Assembly: GCA_008694505.1 (NCBI GenBank)
Contig: VZDJ01007753.1
Span: forward strand, 28,563,643-28,627,642
Reading direction: 5' to 3'
DNA: 64,000 nucleotides
Origin: Cyanoderma ruficeps
Lineage: Eukaryota; Chordata; Aves; Passeriformes; Timaliidae
The position numbers and the translations under genes were made by a program. The notes below the pieces were generated by a model. The model did no database searches. It had not been told where the DNA came from and saw only the letters and a program-made list of their open reading frames with translations. This document shows positions 35,601 to 48,700 of this stretch, in pieces (within the stretch, counting starts at the first letter, position 1; each line of letters opens with the position of its first letter).

Positions 35601-38600
35601 CCAGAGATGTGCAAAATAATTTTGGGGTGTGGTGTTACATAAAGGGTACTTTTGTGGGATTAAAAACTGAAAACAGGTTTCTTAATTGTCCTGTGCTGGT
35701 TAGCAGCTGATGAAAATCCTCTTTGCACAGGACTGGCAGGATGACAATTCCAGTTCAGAGTCCTGGAGCTAGTGTATAACATTGCAGTAAACTCCTGCCC
35801 CCTGAAGTGACTGGAATCACAATATTTGCAAGGGGGAAAGGAGGAAAGCAAAGAAGAAAATTGTAAAGTCTTCAGATATATCTGATTTAAAACCCAGAAG
35901 TGCATTTGACTAGAAATAACAACAATGACAATGGGACTTGAACCAGGATTGTATAGAGATGAACAATATGGCTGTGGTATCAAGGGTACTAGCTAGCAAT
36001 AACACTCATCACTTCCATGCTCTGAATACAAATGAGTATTTCCTGTACTGTTGCCATTACAAATTTCTTTTTTGTTTCAGGTATTACTTTCCCAAGCTCA
36101 GATATATTCTTAATTAAAATCAGGTAGAGAAACCTCCAAGGGCAACCTATAACAAAGACCCAGAACAAATAATAAAGGCTTCAATAAATGTAGCACTGAA
36201 GATTTTTCCAGTAGGTTTAGTTCAAGGGACTAATCAGCTGTTAAAAACAGAAGAGTGTAGCTTAAGTCTTTTAGTCTCATAAACTGAATATCTTCAGAGC
36301 TTTACCATGGAATTAATTTGGCTTTACTGGTATTGCTTCAGCCAAATTACCAGTGAAATTAATCGCCCTTATAGATGAATCCTTACCCACTACAGAATTT
36401 TGCCAGATGTCTGTCAGCTATAAGGCCCCACAGGTCAATAAATACTCAGTATTACAAAAAAACTTTTAGCTGGCTTTATCACTTTAATCTGTCAGACCAA
36501 TCCTCACTGCATCACTTTGTGAAGTCAGCTGAGGAGTCTTTTATTTATATTTGTTTTTAGAGCTTGACCCTGCAGAGTGCCAAATACCATCAGCTCCTAG
36601 GGAAATCCTGGTGAATTGAGTCACTTTGTGCCCTTCAAGAATAGCTCCTAAATTGAGTTATTATCTGTACAGTCATAGGGTATCTTACTTTGCTACCTGA
36701 AACAAGCTGCAAGAACAAGTTACTTGGCTTGAATCAGTGTTTCAGCCCAAGCAGCTTGAAGAAATCATCAGTCAGGGGACAAACTCTTGGGGCACTGAGC
36801 CCTCCTACTGCTGCTGACCTGGCTGGCCCTAGAGCTGCTCAGACCTTCAACTCTATGGCTCAGCACTAACTGAATTCAGCCTTCAAGGGTCAGAAGCTGC
36901 CATTGCCTTCAAGGTTAACAGCCTTAAATTGCTGCTGAAACATAAAAAGGCTGTCAGCCTTTGTCTCTCCATGCAATTGTAATGCAGCAGTGCTAACCAT
37001 AGAAGTCATGAGTAGATCAGTCATGATTTTTCTCAACATTGTCTTCAAATGCCCTTGAAAACTTGCCAGTAAGGAGAAGAAAGGGGGGAAGGGGGAAGCT
37101 TGGCAAGGATTCAATGATGAACAGAAGGAAAATATGGGAATGGTGTTTATTTTAAGGGAAAAGTGGCGATAATTTTGCTAAACTGGCAAACAATTAAGAA
37201 ATCAATTCAGTCATAATATCCTGGTGGATGGGAAGCCTCTGACACTGAGTTGACCGCTTAACAGTAAGACGATGTGAGTCTTAATGAAAATATAATAATG
37301 TAAATTTTTCTTGATGGATTCCCCTTTCAAATTCATAGGTGAATTATGAATGGCCTAGAGCTTAATCACATAGAAAAGAGGGAATGGGCCTCCTCCCAAG
37401 AATCTTACTTGCCTGGGCTGTGTGGGGTCTACTGCTGTTGTCTAAATGTAAGTGCCATTCAAGACATCCCAGGGGTATCTGGGATATCCACACGCAGATA
37501 TGACACAGGAGCTAGGAAATATTTTAAGAGACAATTTACTGCCAGACATCTGTCTGAAATGTTTACATTTCAGTATAAGACTGCAGCCAGAAAGCAATGG
37601 ACTATGGTGGAGCTGACCTCAGTCAAAAGCACATCATTTAGGATAAAAAATGACACAGGTATGCAGCAACTGTTGACTCCTGGACCTTCCTATTTCTTCC
37701 AGAATTTATTTCAAAATGTTACTTTTATTGCCCCATGAAACTTAAATATATGTGTGAGAAAAGATACAACGAATGGCAAAGGGAGATTTTTGTTACTTTG
37801 TTAGTTTGATTTCTCCTGTGCTAGATGCTTTGATGCTCCATAATTTCAGCTGTGGTGTGTTGAAAGTGACTGGCAGCCAGACCACCTTACAGCCACTTTC
37901 CTCCTCAGCAGGACAAAGAGTTTGATGAAAAAGCTTTTGAGTTAAGATAAAAACAGGGAGATCACTCAGCGATTACCATCATGAGTAAAACAGTCTCAAC
38001 TTGGGGAAGATTAATTTAATTTACTTCCAATTAGAGTAGAATAGTGAGATACAAAGACGAAGCCAAAAGACAAAACTAAACCCACCTCTCCTTTTTCTCA
38101 GGCTCAATTTAACTCCTTTGTGACTCTTCTTCCTTCTCCTCCCTCCTGCAAGTGGAATGGTTTTGGAGGAATTGGGGCTGCAGGCAGCTTATAACACTTG
38201 GCTGCCCTTCCTCCTCTTAATTTTCCCCAGCTTCAAAATGGGGGCGCAGTTTCCATAAACTGCTTCAGTGTGGAAGCAGGAAAAACTTTGTGCCTAGATG
38301 GTTGTTTCTCCCACATTTTTACCTTTCCATTCTCACAACTGCTGTGAAGTGGTTTTCACACTTTTAAAAACGTTTTCACAGAGGTGCCACCAGCCTGACT
38401 GAACTTTGTGGAGCCAAGGGTCTGTTTCGAAGTCAGCAGGAACTGGTTCTGCCTGGGATGGAGCAGCCCCTGGTCCATTCTCACAGATGCCACCCCTGCA
38501 GTCCCTCCTACCCCCTCCCTGCCCACTATAACCTTGCCATGGAACCCACTTCACCAAAATCCCCCTTAAGGAGTCCCAATGCTGTGTAAAACTCAGAGAT

Positions 38601-39978
38601 AAGGATATGGTTGAGCTCAGCTAGTCAGGATTATTGTGACAGTATCTGCTTTGCTTGAAGTTCCACTGAAAAACCCAAATACACCCAAATCACCCAACAT
38701 ACAACACAAAAAGAGCATGATTCAAACTCTTGTCCAAAAGAAACTGATGAAATAATTCAAAAGTAATGTATTTTATAGTGTTTCTCACATATTTAAATCC
38801 TCACCAAGGATCTGTTTATAGAAGCTTAATCTGATTAATTGGGGTCTAGATGACATTTTTTTATCTGGCTGAAGGAGTCACTTTACAATTAAACTCACAG
38901 CTGGTTGCTCCAGTAGGTCCTTGCAATCTTTTGGCTGTACACTGGCTCCTCTCCAATGTCTTGTCTCTGTGATGCAGAAGGCTGCTGAGTGGTGCAAAGG
39001 AGAGACAATGTTCCCTGCCTCGTTTCCTTTTGTTGAGCTTTGCGGAAGGACAAAACCTAAAATACTCATCTCTGCCAGTAGGAACATGTTGAAGGAGTCT
39101 CAAGGTGTAAAACCAGGTTTGAACTTTTCCTTCATTCAGAGCAATTACAAGTATCTCTCATCATTAGCATAATGATAATGGAAGCTTAATTATCTCAACA
39201 CTTCTGCCAAATGTGAGGGGAATTAGGTGGTAGGTTCAGAAGTTGCTGGCAGAGGTGTTCACTTAGGCTGCTAATGAGACTGCATGGAAAATGGCACTCT
39301 TGGCCATTTCAATTACATTGCTAACTATGACTTTTATATAAAATAACGTGCTATAAATTTAGTAGTGTGACCTAAAAGGCAGGGCTTTGGACTGGGCTTA
39401 AAGCTGGAGTCCATGTCCATTTCTGTTGCAGATACGCATAGTGAGTATAGTAAAAACTTTTGGTCTCTCAGTTTCTGCATCTGTTAAACATCTTTAGACT
39501 TATTATTATAGGGAGTATAGAGGGCCAATCAGTTTGCTTCTGAGTTTGACATGATCTGGGTTACAGCAGGCCTCATTTATGTTGTAACAGAAGCTGGCCA
39601 CTGGGTAAGAACTACAGCATTGTTACTAATGTCTACCTAAGATAAAGGCATTGTCTGTAGTCACAAGTACTGCATTACTGCAAAAATATGTAGAATTTAT
39701 TTCATAGCCATGGCACTGTTCTTCTGAAGTATGGATTTTTGTAGCCCAAATCAAGGGGATTGTAATTTAAATAACAAAGAGTAAGTTTTGTCTAAACGTG
39801 AGGTTTTACTTTCAGTAAAAAATTTAAAATATAGGGACAAGCTACACACATAAAACTCTTCATTGTTTCAAAGTCTTAGTAGCTTATCAGATTCGTTTTT
39901 CTTTCAGGTTCTCCCTATTTCTATTAAATTGTTTAATGTTGATATAAACTACGTAGCCAATTTAATAAAAAAGCAAAT
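32604..39978. other. gene desert, no gene recognised
   Basis: AT-rich unique sequence. A GC-richer patch at about 33420-33600 has short minus-strand frames without recognisable domains. A B-box-like GGTTCAAGTCCC on the minus strand near 35934-35945 lacks a convincing A box. The stretch 39110-39370 looks enhancer-like (see findings). No gene was found. Confidence 0.6.
32919..32949. repeat. near-perfect palindrome (12-bp stem, 3-base loop)
   Basis: CTTGTCAAGCTT (32921-32932) is followed by CTC and then its exact reverse complement (32936-32947). One G-T and one T-A pair can extend the stem on each side. It is a small hairpin of unknown role in otherwise ordinary sequence. Confidence 0.9.
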
Positions 39979-40127
39979 TTTATTTCGCTACCAGAAGCGA
40001 TCTCGGACAGCCACAATCAAAAGGAGGAACATCAGTTCTGGGAATTGGCATTGGGTGAACTCAGATTCAGCTTCTATTGCACCAAGCCTCTCCTGTTCAC
40101 AGTTTCGGCATCTCTGTCCACTTTTGC

Positions 40128-40484
40128 TCAATTCACATATTCATGTAATTTCTTTTCTTGCTGCTGGTTTTCGAAACTGTTTTCCAGGCAGGGCTGAAGG
40201 TTTGATTTGATTTCTGAGAACTTGGCATTGGGATGCACACACTTGATGACTTCGATTGCCTTATCAATCATATACCTGAGATGCATATCAGGTATCAATC
40301 ACCGGGGTGTAGTCCGGTCCACCCTTGTAAATGGCCCATCTCTGACCAAGTCACTCTTTTTCTGTTGTAAATTTGGAATCCACCCTGCAAGCCCTGCTCA
40401 TGTTTTATAATTGCAAATCAGTCTTCTTCTTTTCAGCTCCCTGAGGATTTTTTTACAATTTCTGGAGACCTTAGTTTTAAGCAT
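40128..40484 (-). pseudogene. decayed protein-like reading frame, unidentified
   Basis: One minus-strand register from an ATG at 40484 to a TGA at 40128 spans 119 codons with only two internal TGA stops (40400-40398 and 40301-40299). Both could be CGA-to-TGA transitions. The last part is an intact 47-codon run from ATG 40271. The first part is Lys/Arg-rich. An AATAAA lies downstream at 39984-39979, but no poly(A) tail follows. The patch keeps many CpGs, unlike its surroundings. I do not recognise the protein. It may be a processed pseudogene, a retroelement remnant or chance; other frames here are also fairly open, which weakens the coding case. Confidence 0.28.
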
Positions 40485-42511
40485 GAATTATTTTATGTCA
40501 TATACCACAATGTTATTTGCTTAATGCCTCCAATACAGTACTGAAAACAACCCTGCAATGTCAAAATGGCAGATGGCCAGAAACTAGACAGCTTTCCATG
40601 TAATTCTGGTGCATATGCACTCCAGATAAGCAAGATAAGTTTTTCATATGAGTGCTGATAAATAAAACATATGTACTGATGTCTAAACTGCCCTAAGGAC
40701 AGGAATAAAACCAGTATCATGCTGTTCTTTCAGCTAAGTTCCTATGGGAAAGTTTTTAAAAGCCATTTGTTTAAACATGTATGTTTGAAGATCATCGTCT
40801 TGGGTTATATCTGCCTTTTTCACACTGAGAACCCTGACCTCTTATCACATCCTACCTAGTTTTTGAAAATTTCTGGAGATAACTATCTTTTGATATTAAA
40901 AATTAATGCCCAGATAGATCCACTTGGGTTCCAGAATAGAAACAAAATTAAACAAAACCCAAGAAGAAAACATCCATATTTCAATCTCCTGATGCCATGG
41001 CTATTAGCATGTATTCCTGCTACATAAAAGCATCTTACTTGGCACGAAACCTAACATTTTCCAAGGACTCTTGTTTGCTTTGTGCAGAATAAGATGACTC
41101 CCAAACATTCCCATATTGCTGTATTCTCATCCCATTAGCAAGAGAGGGACATTTGTGTGATTTCTCTTATTTGGAAGTGTCTGTCCAAGTTAGGTGAAAC
41201 GAAATGATTTTCACAGGGATGTGTTTTAGCAGCATTTAGTCTTCAAATGGGAATTTTTGTTGGTGACACAAGCTTCTCTCTTATAGATATTCTTCAAATT
41301 GACTTGATCTTGGAAAATTCCTGCTCAGTCTAAGTGCCATTTCTAATCATGAAGACATATTTTAAACTTCTAGACGTGCATTAATATGTGGATAAATTGC
41401 CTGGTTCACGTACAGATGTGGTATTGGCCGCCTTTGTTTGGAGAAACTGAGTCCAGTAGCCTGACAGAAACAGGGCTGGAGCAGCTCCACAGTCAAACTT
41501 CCTTGGTCAAGCCAGTGTTCCTTGTGGGAACACATGTATACCTGATACACACACATAAGCATGGATAGGCACACAAATTAACACAGACAGAAGCAGTCAC
41601 GCAAACACAAACTGCCTAATGAAAGATGTTCTGTACAGGAAGAGATAAACAACATTCTAGGTGCTCAAGACAACAAAGAATTCACTATACCTTTAAAATG
41701 AACCAATTTGTAGTAATTTAAATGTGAACTTTTAGAAAATAATTTAATATTCTCTGCTTTTACAAGGTTAATTTTTTTATGGCTTCTTGATCACACAGAT
41801 ATCTAATCAACATCCAGATTTAGCTTTTGAAAGCATTTACTTGCCCTCTGGTTTCCTTCAATGTTATTACAGTGTGTAGTTTAAATCTTCTTTAATCTGC
41901 TTCAATTCTGGCAGACTGATTAATAAACATTAATTAAAAGATGCTGAGTAGGCATTATGAAAGAGGAGGATGAAGAGGAGGTAACGGCTGGGGAAGGGAG
42001 GATAAAATCTAGTGATCTTTCTAGTCTGAGATGTCATTCTCTGTGAGTATGTCTTTATGTTCCCTGTTATATCAAGTCCAGCAAGCAATCACAAGTAATT
42101 AACCCCTGACTTCTGCTGCCACACAGCTTGAGCTCCCTCTCATGAATTTGTGTCCCTGTCTCACTCTCTACTCTCCCCTGTGATGGAACATTACAGACCT
42201 TGTCCATCATGGGTTTGTCATCTGGTTGTACCTCGCACTCAGCAAAGCCCTGCTTATGAGTACACTCACCTGCTGCACCCCTGAGCTTGGATTTTTCTCA
42301 TTACCCAATGCACTGGTGGCATCCTTGAGCTCATAAGCCAGCACAGCATTGCTTTGTGCATCCAAGATGAGCAGCCTTTGTGCCAGACCCTGGCAGCGAG
42401 AATGGGCCTTGGTGGGAACAAACTGCTCTATGCATTTTTGTCTGCTTGTCTGTGAGTTTTTTGACTCTTGGTTGAATAAAGTTAAAAAGAAGAAAGACTG
42501 CTTAACTAAAC

Positions 42512-42531
42512 CTAAACTAAACTAAACTAAA
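42512..42531 (+). repeat. (CTAAA)4 tandem repeat
   Basis: Four perfect 5-base units, with a related imperfect unit just upstream. Confidence 0.95.
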
Positions 42532-43482
42532 GAGGAAACCAGCAAAACCCATCAGTTTGTGCCCCTGAGAGCTCAAGGGATGGTGTCAAGAGTGGAGAGT
42601 GATGAGATACAGCAGGGTCTGCTGTTTTGGCAGGAAAAGCCAAAGAGAATATAGAAATTTGTGGAAGAGGAGAAACTTATTTTCCAAGTCATAAAAGTGA
42701 AATAAGGATAATATACTCTGGGAATAGAAGTAGAGAATAAAGTTCCTGTTAATAAATCATATTCATTCAGGAAGATATATTTAGACCTGCTGAAAAGTGG
42801 TAACAAATATTTACCGGTACAAATTGTGATCAGAAAAAGCATGTCCCTTATTTATCTTACTTGATAAATCAAACCAACACAGCATACAATTTCCATATTT
42901 ATTAATTTGACAGTATGATTGTGTGATGAACTGGTGGATTAACTTACTGTTGGTCTGAAAAACCCATTAAAATAGGGTACTGTGAGAGATGAATAAGTTC
43001 AACTTTGGAAGCAAAATCCTGTGTCTCTGTTTCTCCTATGATGACTGCCAGCTGGTTTCAATGTCCTTTCTATGGCCACTGTTCCTTTATTACACCAAAC
43101 AAACCCTGCTCTTTGCTATATGAAGCCATGAAGTTGTTTTTCTAAAGTCTCAATAAACAGAGTGATATAAATCACTGAGAAAGTTAGATCTTTCACAGCC
43201 ACTCTTTTTACTATAAAGACCTAAAATTCTGCAGACAGCTACACAGTCATCCCTTGGCTCTGATACTGGAACGGGCTTAGGAAACCCAGATTCTTCTCTT
43301 TCTCTGGTCAGGAGTTTCTTCTGTTGTGTTGGGCAAGTGGCTTAGGCCAAGAGTTAAAAACATGGCTTCAATTTATATGTCTTAACTTGAAAAAATTTAA
43401 ACTGTTTTTCCAAGAAAAGGAGCTAAGGATATGCAAGAGGCACCAAATAATTTTTAAATGCTACATTTTGCTTCCCATTCTT

Positions 43483-43515
43483 TCTTTTTTTTTTTATTTT
43501 TTCTTTTTTTTATTT
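43483..43515. repeat. T-rich low-complexity tract
   Basis: Long T runs are interrupted by single C or A bases. No function is seen. Confidence 0.9.
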
Positions 43516-44758
43516 CAATGCCATGGTTATTAGAATTTGTAATGAATTGAGTAGCTACAAGAGCTGAGAATTCAAAGTTAAAAAACAGAAAGCCGTGATT
43601 TAAACCCTTAAGATTGGTATTCTCAGTGTTCATTAGTCACTTTTGGACCTCTTAGTATTCATCTTGCTGGGTTCCAGCAGGACAGGCATAGTACAAATAT
43701 ATTTCCATCTGACAGAGGTGTGCCATAGAAAGACTTTGAATAAAACAGACCTCTGAACTTCAGAGATGACTAAGTGGCAAAAGTTTCTGTCATCTTTCCA
43801 TGAAGGTTTTCCTGCAGGGTCATTACCTTTCCCTTTTTATATTATATGCCCAACACATTTTAGAAACAGTCTTCACTGTATTTTAATGTCTTCTAGTTTG
43901 TTTATTTTGTAATGAAGGGACATAAATTTAGATGGCTGCAATGACTGATTGCTTTTTCTGTGTTATTACACCATAGTCTTTTATTTTTGTGTTTTCAATT
44001 TCATGGTGGATTAAAATATATTTCTAGTTCACCAGCAGAAATTGGCATCTGTTCAATAAATTATCCCAGAGATATATTCCTTCTTATGGAGGTGATGTTC
44101 TAATGCATACTTCCATTTTCAAAGCTATTTTGAGGCATTCAAAGTCAGTTTTATTAAGCTGATAGATCAAGAATGGGGATTTAGGCACAGAAAAGCTCAA
44201 CACTGCTGAACCTAACATATGAGTCTAACCCCCATAGTGTCATTTACACTGTTGAATTATGTGTCTAGGCATAGTATTTCATAAGGCTCTTAGGTCCTCC
44301 TGGCTTCATCCCAAAACCCAGAACTTCTGAAAGACAGTTTTTGTTCTCCCTAGACCCCATTCTACTGTACTCATGGATACAACTCTGTGAAAAGGCTTCT
44401 AGTCTTTTTCTCTACTTTCACATCCTGGCTAAATCTAGATTAATCCAAGAGTCACTGTCAAAATCCACTTCTATACTTTACCTGACTGAAAATGACAAAT
44501 GATTATTTGACAGTTATGGCATTTAAATATTGGTAGTCTTCCTTTAGAGCTCTTTTATTTCATTATTTAATGAAATTTAATGATTGTTTTTACTTTGTAT
44601 AAATATGCAATCAATTTGCACCTAGTTGTGCACTTGTCACTTAACTTCCACTTACAGTTTTTCACACTGCTGTTCTGGATAAGCATGAATTAAAATTATT
44701 TAGCCTTGTCAGATCAACTATTTTTGCTTGAAAATTCTTCATATCCAGAAACATTGAT

Positions 44759-44890
44759 GTAATAATAATAATGATCATGGTGATGGTGGTGATGATGGTA
44801 ATAATGGCAATAGCAACAACAAAGTAATGATAATAAAAATAACAGTAATAAAAACAATAATAAAAATTATAATAATAAGAAGATGAAGAA
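44759..44890. repeat. compound imperfect AAT/ATG/AAC triplet repeat
   Basis: AAT, ATG/GTG, AAC and AAG triplets alternate with single-base interruptions over about 130 bases. It is a decayed microsatellite, unlike the perfect AAT array at 13.5 kb. Confidence 0.9.
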
Positions 44891-45245
44891 GTTATATTCT
44901 AACAAAGTAAGAGTATATTAATAATGCAAACTACTGATGAAACATAGTAGCATCTATTCCAGCTATTACATCCAGATATCCATTGTTTTGGAAGGAAGCT
45001 GTGATGGCAGGGTTTCATATGACCTTTTAAATTCCTGGCATCGAAAATGGAAATGAAAAAAGCACCAGTAGCTAGAACCCTGACTGAATGTTGGAAAAAG
45101 ATTATCAAAAGGCAGGAGCTGTGAGGAAGCCCAAAAAATCTTTTGAAAGAGGAAGCCTGGTAATAACTCCTTAGTAATTCTGGTACAATAAATTTTAATA
45201 ATGCTAATGTATTTTTTATAAGGAGTAGGCAAGAATAGTAACAAC

Positions 45246-45722
45246 ATCCTCAGCACAGGAAGGACATTGATTAAGTGGATTAAGTCCAGAAGAGGGCCAC
45301 CAAAATGGCTTGAGAAATGAAGCAACCTTCCTATGAGGAAAGGCTGACAAAATTTGGATTGTTCAGCCTGGACAAGAGAAGCCTTCCAGGTGATTGTATG
45401 GCAGCTTTTCAGTATCTAAAGGAGGACTATAAGAAATCTGGAGGAGAACTGTTCACAAAGGTTTGTGATCCAGATCTTCAATCTGGGAGGTAGAATTAGA
45501 TCAGCCATTACAAAGAAATTCTCTGCTTTGATGGTGGCAAGGCATTGGAGCAGGTTGCCCAGAGAAGGTGTGGATGTCCTTTCCCTGGAAATGTTCAAGG
45601 CCAGGCTGGATAGGGCTCTGAACAACCTGGCTGAGCAGAAGGTGTCCCTGCACACAGCAGGGGAATTGGAAGTAGATGATTTTAAGGTCCCCTCCAGCTC
45701 AAACCATTCTGTTTCTATGATA
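45246..45722 (+). mobile_element. CR1 LINE 3'-end fragment
   Basis: It contains GATTGTTCAGCCTGGACAAG near 45357, AGGCCAGGCTGGATAGGG near 45600 and a degraded octamer tail TTCTGTTTCTATGA at 45707-45720. The section around 45395-45460 closely resembles the copy at 52 kb, so both belong to one CR1 subfamily. It is 5'-truncated and the frame is broken. Confidence 0.92.
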
Positions 45723-48700
45723 ATACAGAGTGCAATTCCAATTAACCTGAAAAGCATGTAAAAGTGAGAGATTTTATCTGAATTTGTTCTTTAATGAATT
45801 TTCATTGCATATGAAAATATGTGAAGACAAGGCACTCAAAGGCACAAGGAATGCCTCATAAGACACTGCAGAAAAGAAAACTATGAATAGTTAACACATG
45901 TAATGTTAAGAAAAAAATAAGTCCAAAGATGATTTAACTTGTGTTCCAAAAGCCACTGTACTCTTTAAGGAGAAAGAATTGCAGGACTCAAGGGACTGTG
46001 AATTAGCTGAGACTTGCTAGAATACAAAGATGTTTCTACTGCTGCCTAACCCTGCTACAGCAGGGGGTGAGCCAACATCCCAGCCAACATGCTGAGCAGC
46101 TGAAGCTGAGTGCCCTGAAGGGGAAAGGGAATCTCCTGAAATACAAATGATTTTTCATATACTCTATCTGTGAAGAAACCATATATCCATTAATAACTCA
46201 AAACTCTCTACATGTCTTTCAATATTTATTTTGGGAACTTTCACTTTGATTACTGCAAGATGTAACTTTTGGTAATGTGTATTTATTACAAGTTTCTGAG
46301 TGGTTTGATATCCCTCTGTGTGTTCTGTATGTCAGAGCCACAGGAAACCTGTGTATGTGGTTGTGCATAGCATAGGAGTTATTGCTTCCCTCTAGTTTTG
46401 TATTTCTCAACACAAGAATGTAAGTCCCATGGGGCCCTGGTATTTTATTTAAACTGTGTTTACCAGAAACGCTACAACTAACAGTTCATACAAAAATGCT
46501 TGCAGTTTAGCAGATAATTAGCAATGTGGATGGCTCTTCTGGCTTTTCAGCTGTTTTAGAGCAAAGATGTAGAAACACTCTTGAAAATATTTTCATATGC
46601 CTAACCTTTGTTTCAGAGTTTGGATTGCAAAGAGCAGGGCAATTACTACTCCCATGGCATTTCCTGGTTTCTCTTTTTGTTGGCATTGGCAAGTTCAGAA
46701 ATAGAAATGCTGCACTTTTGCCTGTTCTTGATGATGAGACATGATGTAGCATCTCGTGGGAGGTGGTTCCCCATGTGCTGAATGTTGTACCTGTTGAATC
46801 ATTCTGCAGGTTTCATCTCAGCTGTGCACCTTAGCTTTCCTCCCACAGAAAGCAGGGTGGAGGAGGAGCTGTGTGTAGCTGTGCCTTGTCCTGAGGTGGA
46901 AGTGGAAAGCCATCTGACCCACAAACAAACCCACTCAGAAACTGACCAGGTTCCATGGGCTGATGGTCCTGTTAACTGAAGTGTGTTGGAGCAAAGAGGT
47001 GATAATAAAATCATGTAAGCACAAAAATCATAAAGCACTGAGGGGTAAAGAAGAAATAAAATGAACTCAGAAGCATCTAGGAGAAAGAACTATCAAAATG
47101 CAAAATGAGCTTCATTCAGTATGTAAATCAATCTGAATCGCATTTGGTTTCTGTCTTACAGCAGTCTGTAATTAGAAGTGTGCTGACTGCTGTTTGTTGC
47201 TGACACAGGAGCCAAGAGAAAATCTAGTTAATTGCCTAACATTGCAAAAGCCTTACAGCTCACAGAAGACTTTTATTTAATGATTCAAATTCTCAACCTG
47301 GCCCACTGGTGCTCCAGGAGCTTTTATACATTCTATTTTTCATGTTCTAACATGACTATCCCAAAATTCAGCTGAAGCTTTGAAGAGAGATATTACTAAG
47401 TTAAAAGTTTGAGCCTGTCTGTCTGAAATTAGAGAAAAAGGTACTTACTAATGTAGTGAAAGCATTTTGTATATATCAGTTCATTTGCTTATAAATCTCC
47501 ATAATAACATAACAGTATATTTTTGCGCCATGGATGCCATTACTGGTTAACATTTAAAAGCATCTTCTAAAATATAATTTATAAGGTATGTGGCCTTTAA
47601 AGACATTTTCTCTGAAGGTCTTCTCTGATAGCTGCTAGTCACTTGCGTGTCCTTGGTTTATAATATGTCTGGCAGGTTACAATGGAATAGCTCATGATAA
47701 CTCAGCACATCACTTTAAAGAAGCTACTTAGCTTTGCTTTTTCTTTTAAATTAACCCAGTCTAATAGAGACTGTTACCTTTAGGGACAGGAGAGGTCTGA
47801 ATTACCTAAAAAAGCAAGATGTTCCAATCACACTGAGAAACAGAAATGAAGTATAAAGGACATGAAAAGTGATGATGTCACACAGCTGGACTGTTACATA
47901 TATGGCTTTAAGGAAAGGTCCTGAGTCTTTATTAAGATATGCAATATTTATAACAAAGCAGACTGTCACAACAATATCAGGCAGTCTAGATTTTATCAGA
48001 ATGTGAGTTAAATATTGATGAACCAGATTGTAACCATTCTTTAACACTCAAAACCATGTAATGGCCAGTGCACAAACATGTTGCCCAGTTTAGTTAGTTA
48101 ATGAATTAAATTAGTTAATGTATTAAATAGCTTGCTGGATGTATTTCATTTACTAAGTAGGCTTACGATAATTTACTGATTCCATTCTCTTCTATATTAG
48201 TGAGTTTTAGCTTCCCTAAATGAGCTTCAGGAAATTCAGACATAGAGTTATTTATTGTGGTGAGGCTTATCCAAGTTGCAAAAAAATTTACCACAGAATT
48301 TCTTACCTACTGTCACAGGTTTGAGACCTGAGTCTATATCCTGGATTTTAAAATAAAAATAAACAAAACATTAAAAAAATTAAAAATACAAAGCTAAAAA
48401 TGTACATCAAAACAAAATCTCATATGACATGACAAAAAAATATACATTCCAATATAGCATGCAATTTCTTAGGGGCAATTTCGTACAACCTAAATTCTAC
48501 CAAAACCCGTCTAACATGCCATCTGCTTTTGACTGGCTCTTCTTTTGAGAAGTGTAACCATGAAAAATTGTGGCTAATCTCAACAAAATCTTCCTAGAAA
48601 AGCCAATCTAAATAAGCTAGTGTTTTGGTAACTGGTTTTCAGTCTTTTATTTTTTTAAGAATTTTCATCCCGTTTAATCAATAAGCTTTTTGAATTCTCT

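Larger units (their letters stand above)
40485..45245. other. gene desert, no gene recognised
   Basis: AT-rich unique sequence. A segment near 42160-42495 ends in TTGAATAAAG followed by A-rich sequence and looks like the 3' end of a transcript, but no coding frame supports it. Simple repeats at 42512-42531, 43483-43515 and 44759-44890 lie inside. Confidence 0.55.

Noticed and set aside
37346..37738. 130-codon + strand frame
   Set aside because: No recognisable domain and no splice or promoter context; treated as chance.
45416..45761. Frames of 98 and 113 codons
   Set aside because: Inside the CR1 copy at 45.2-45.7 kb.
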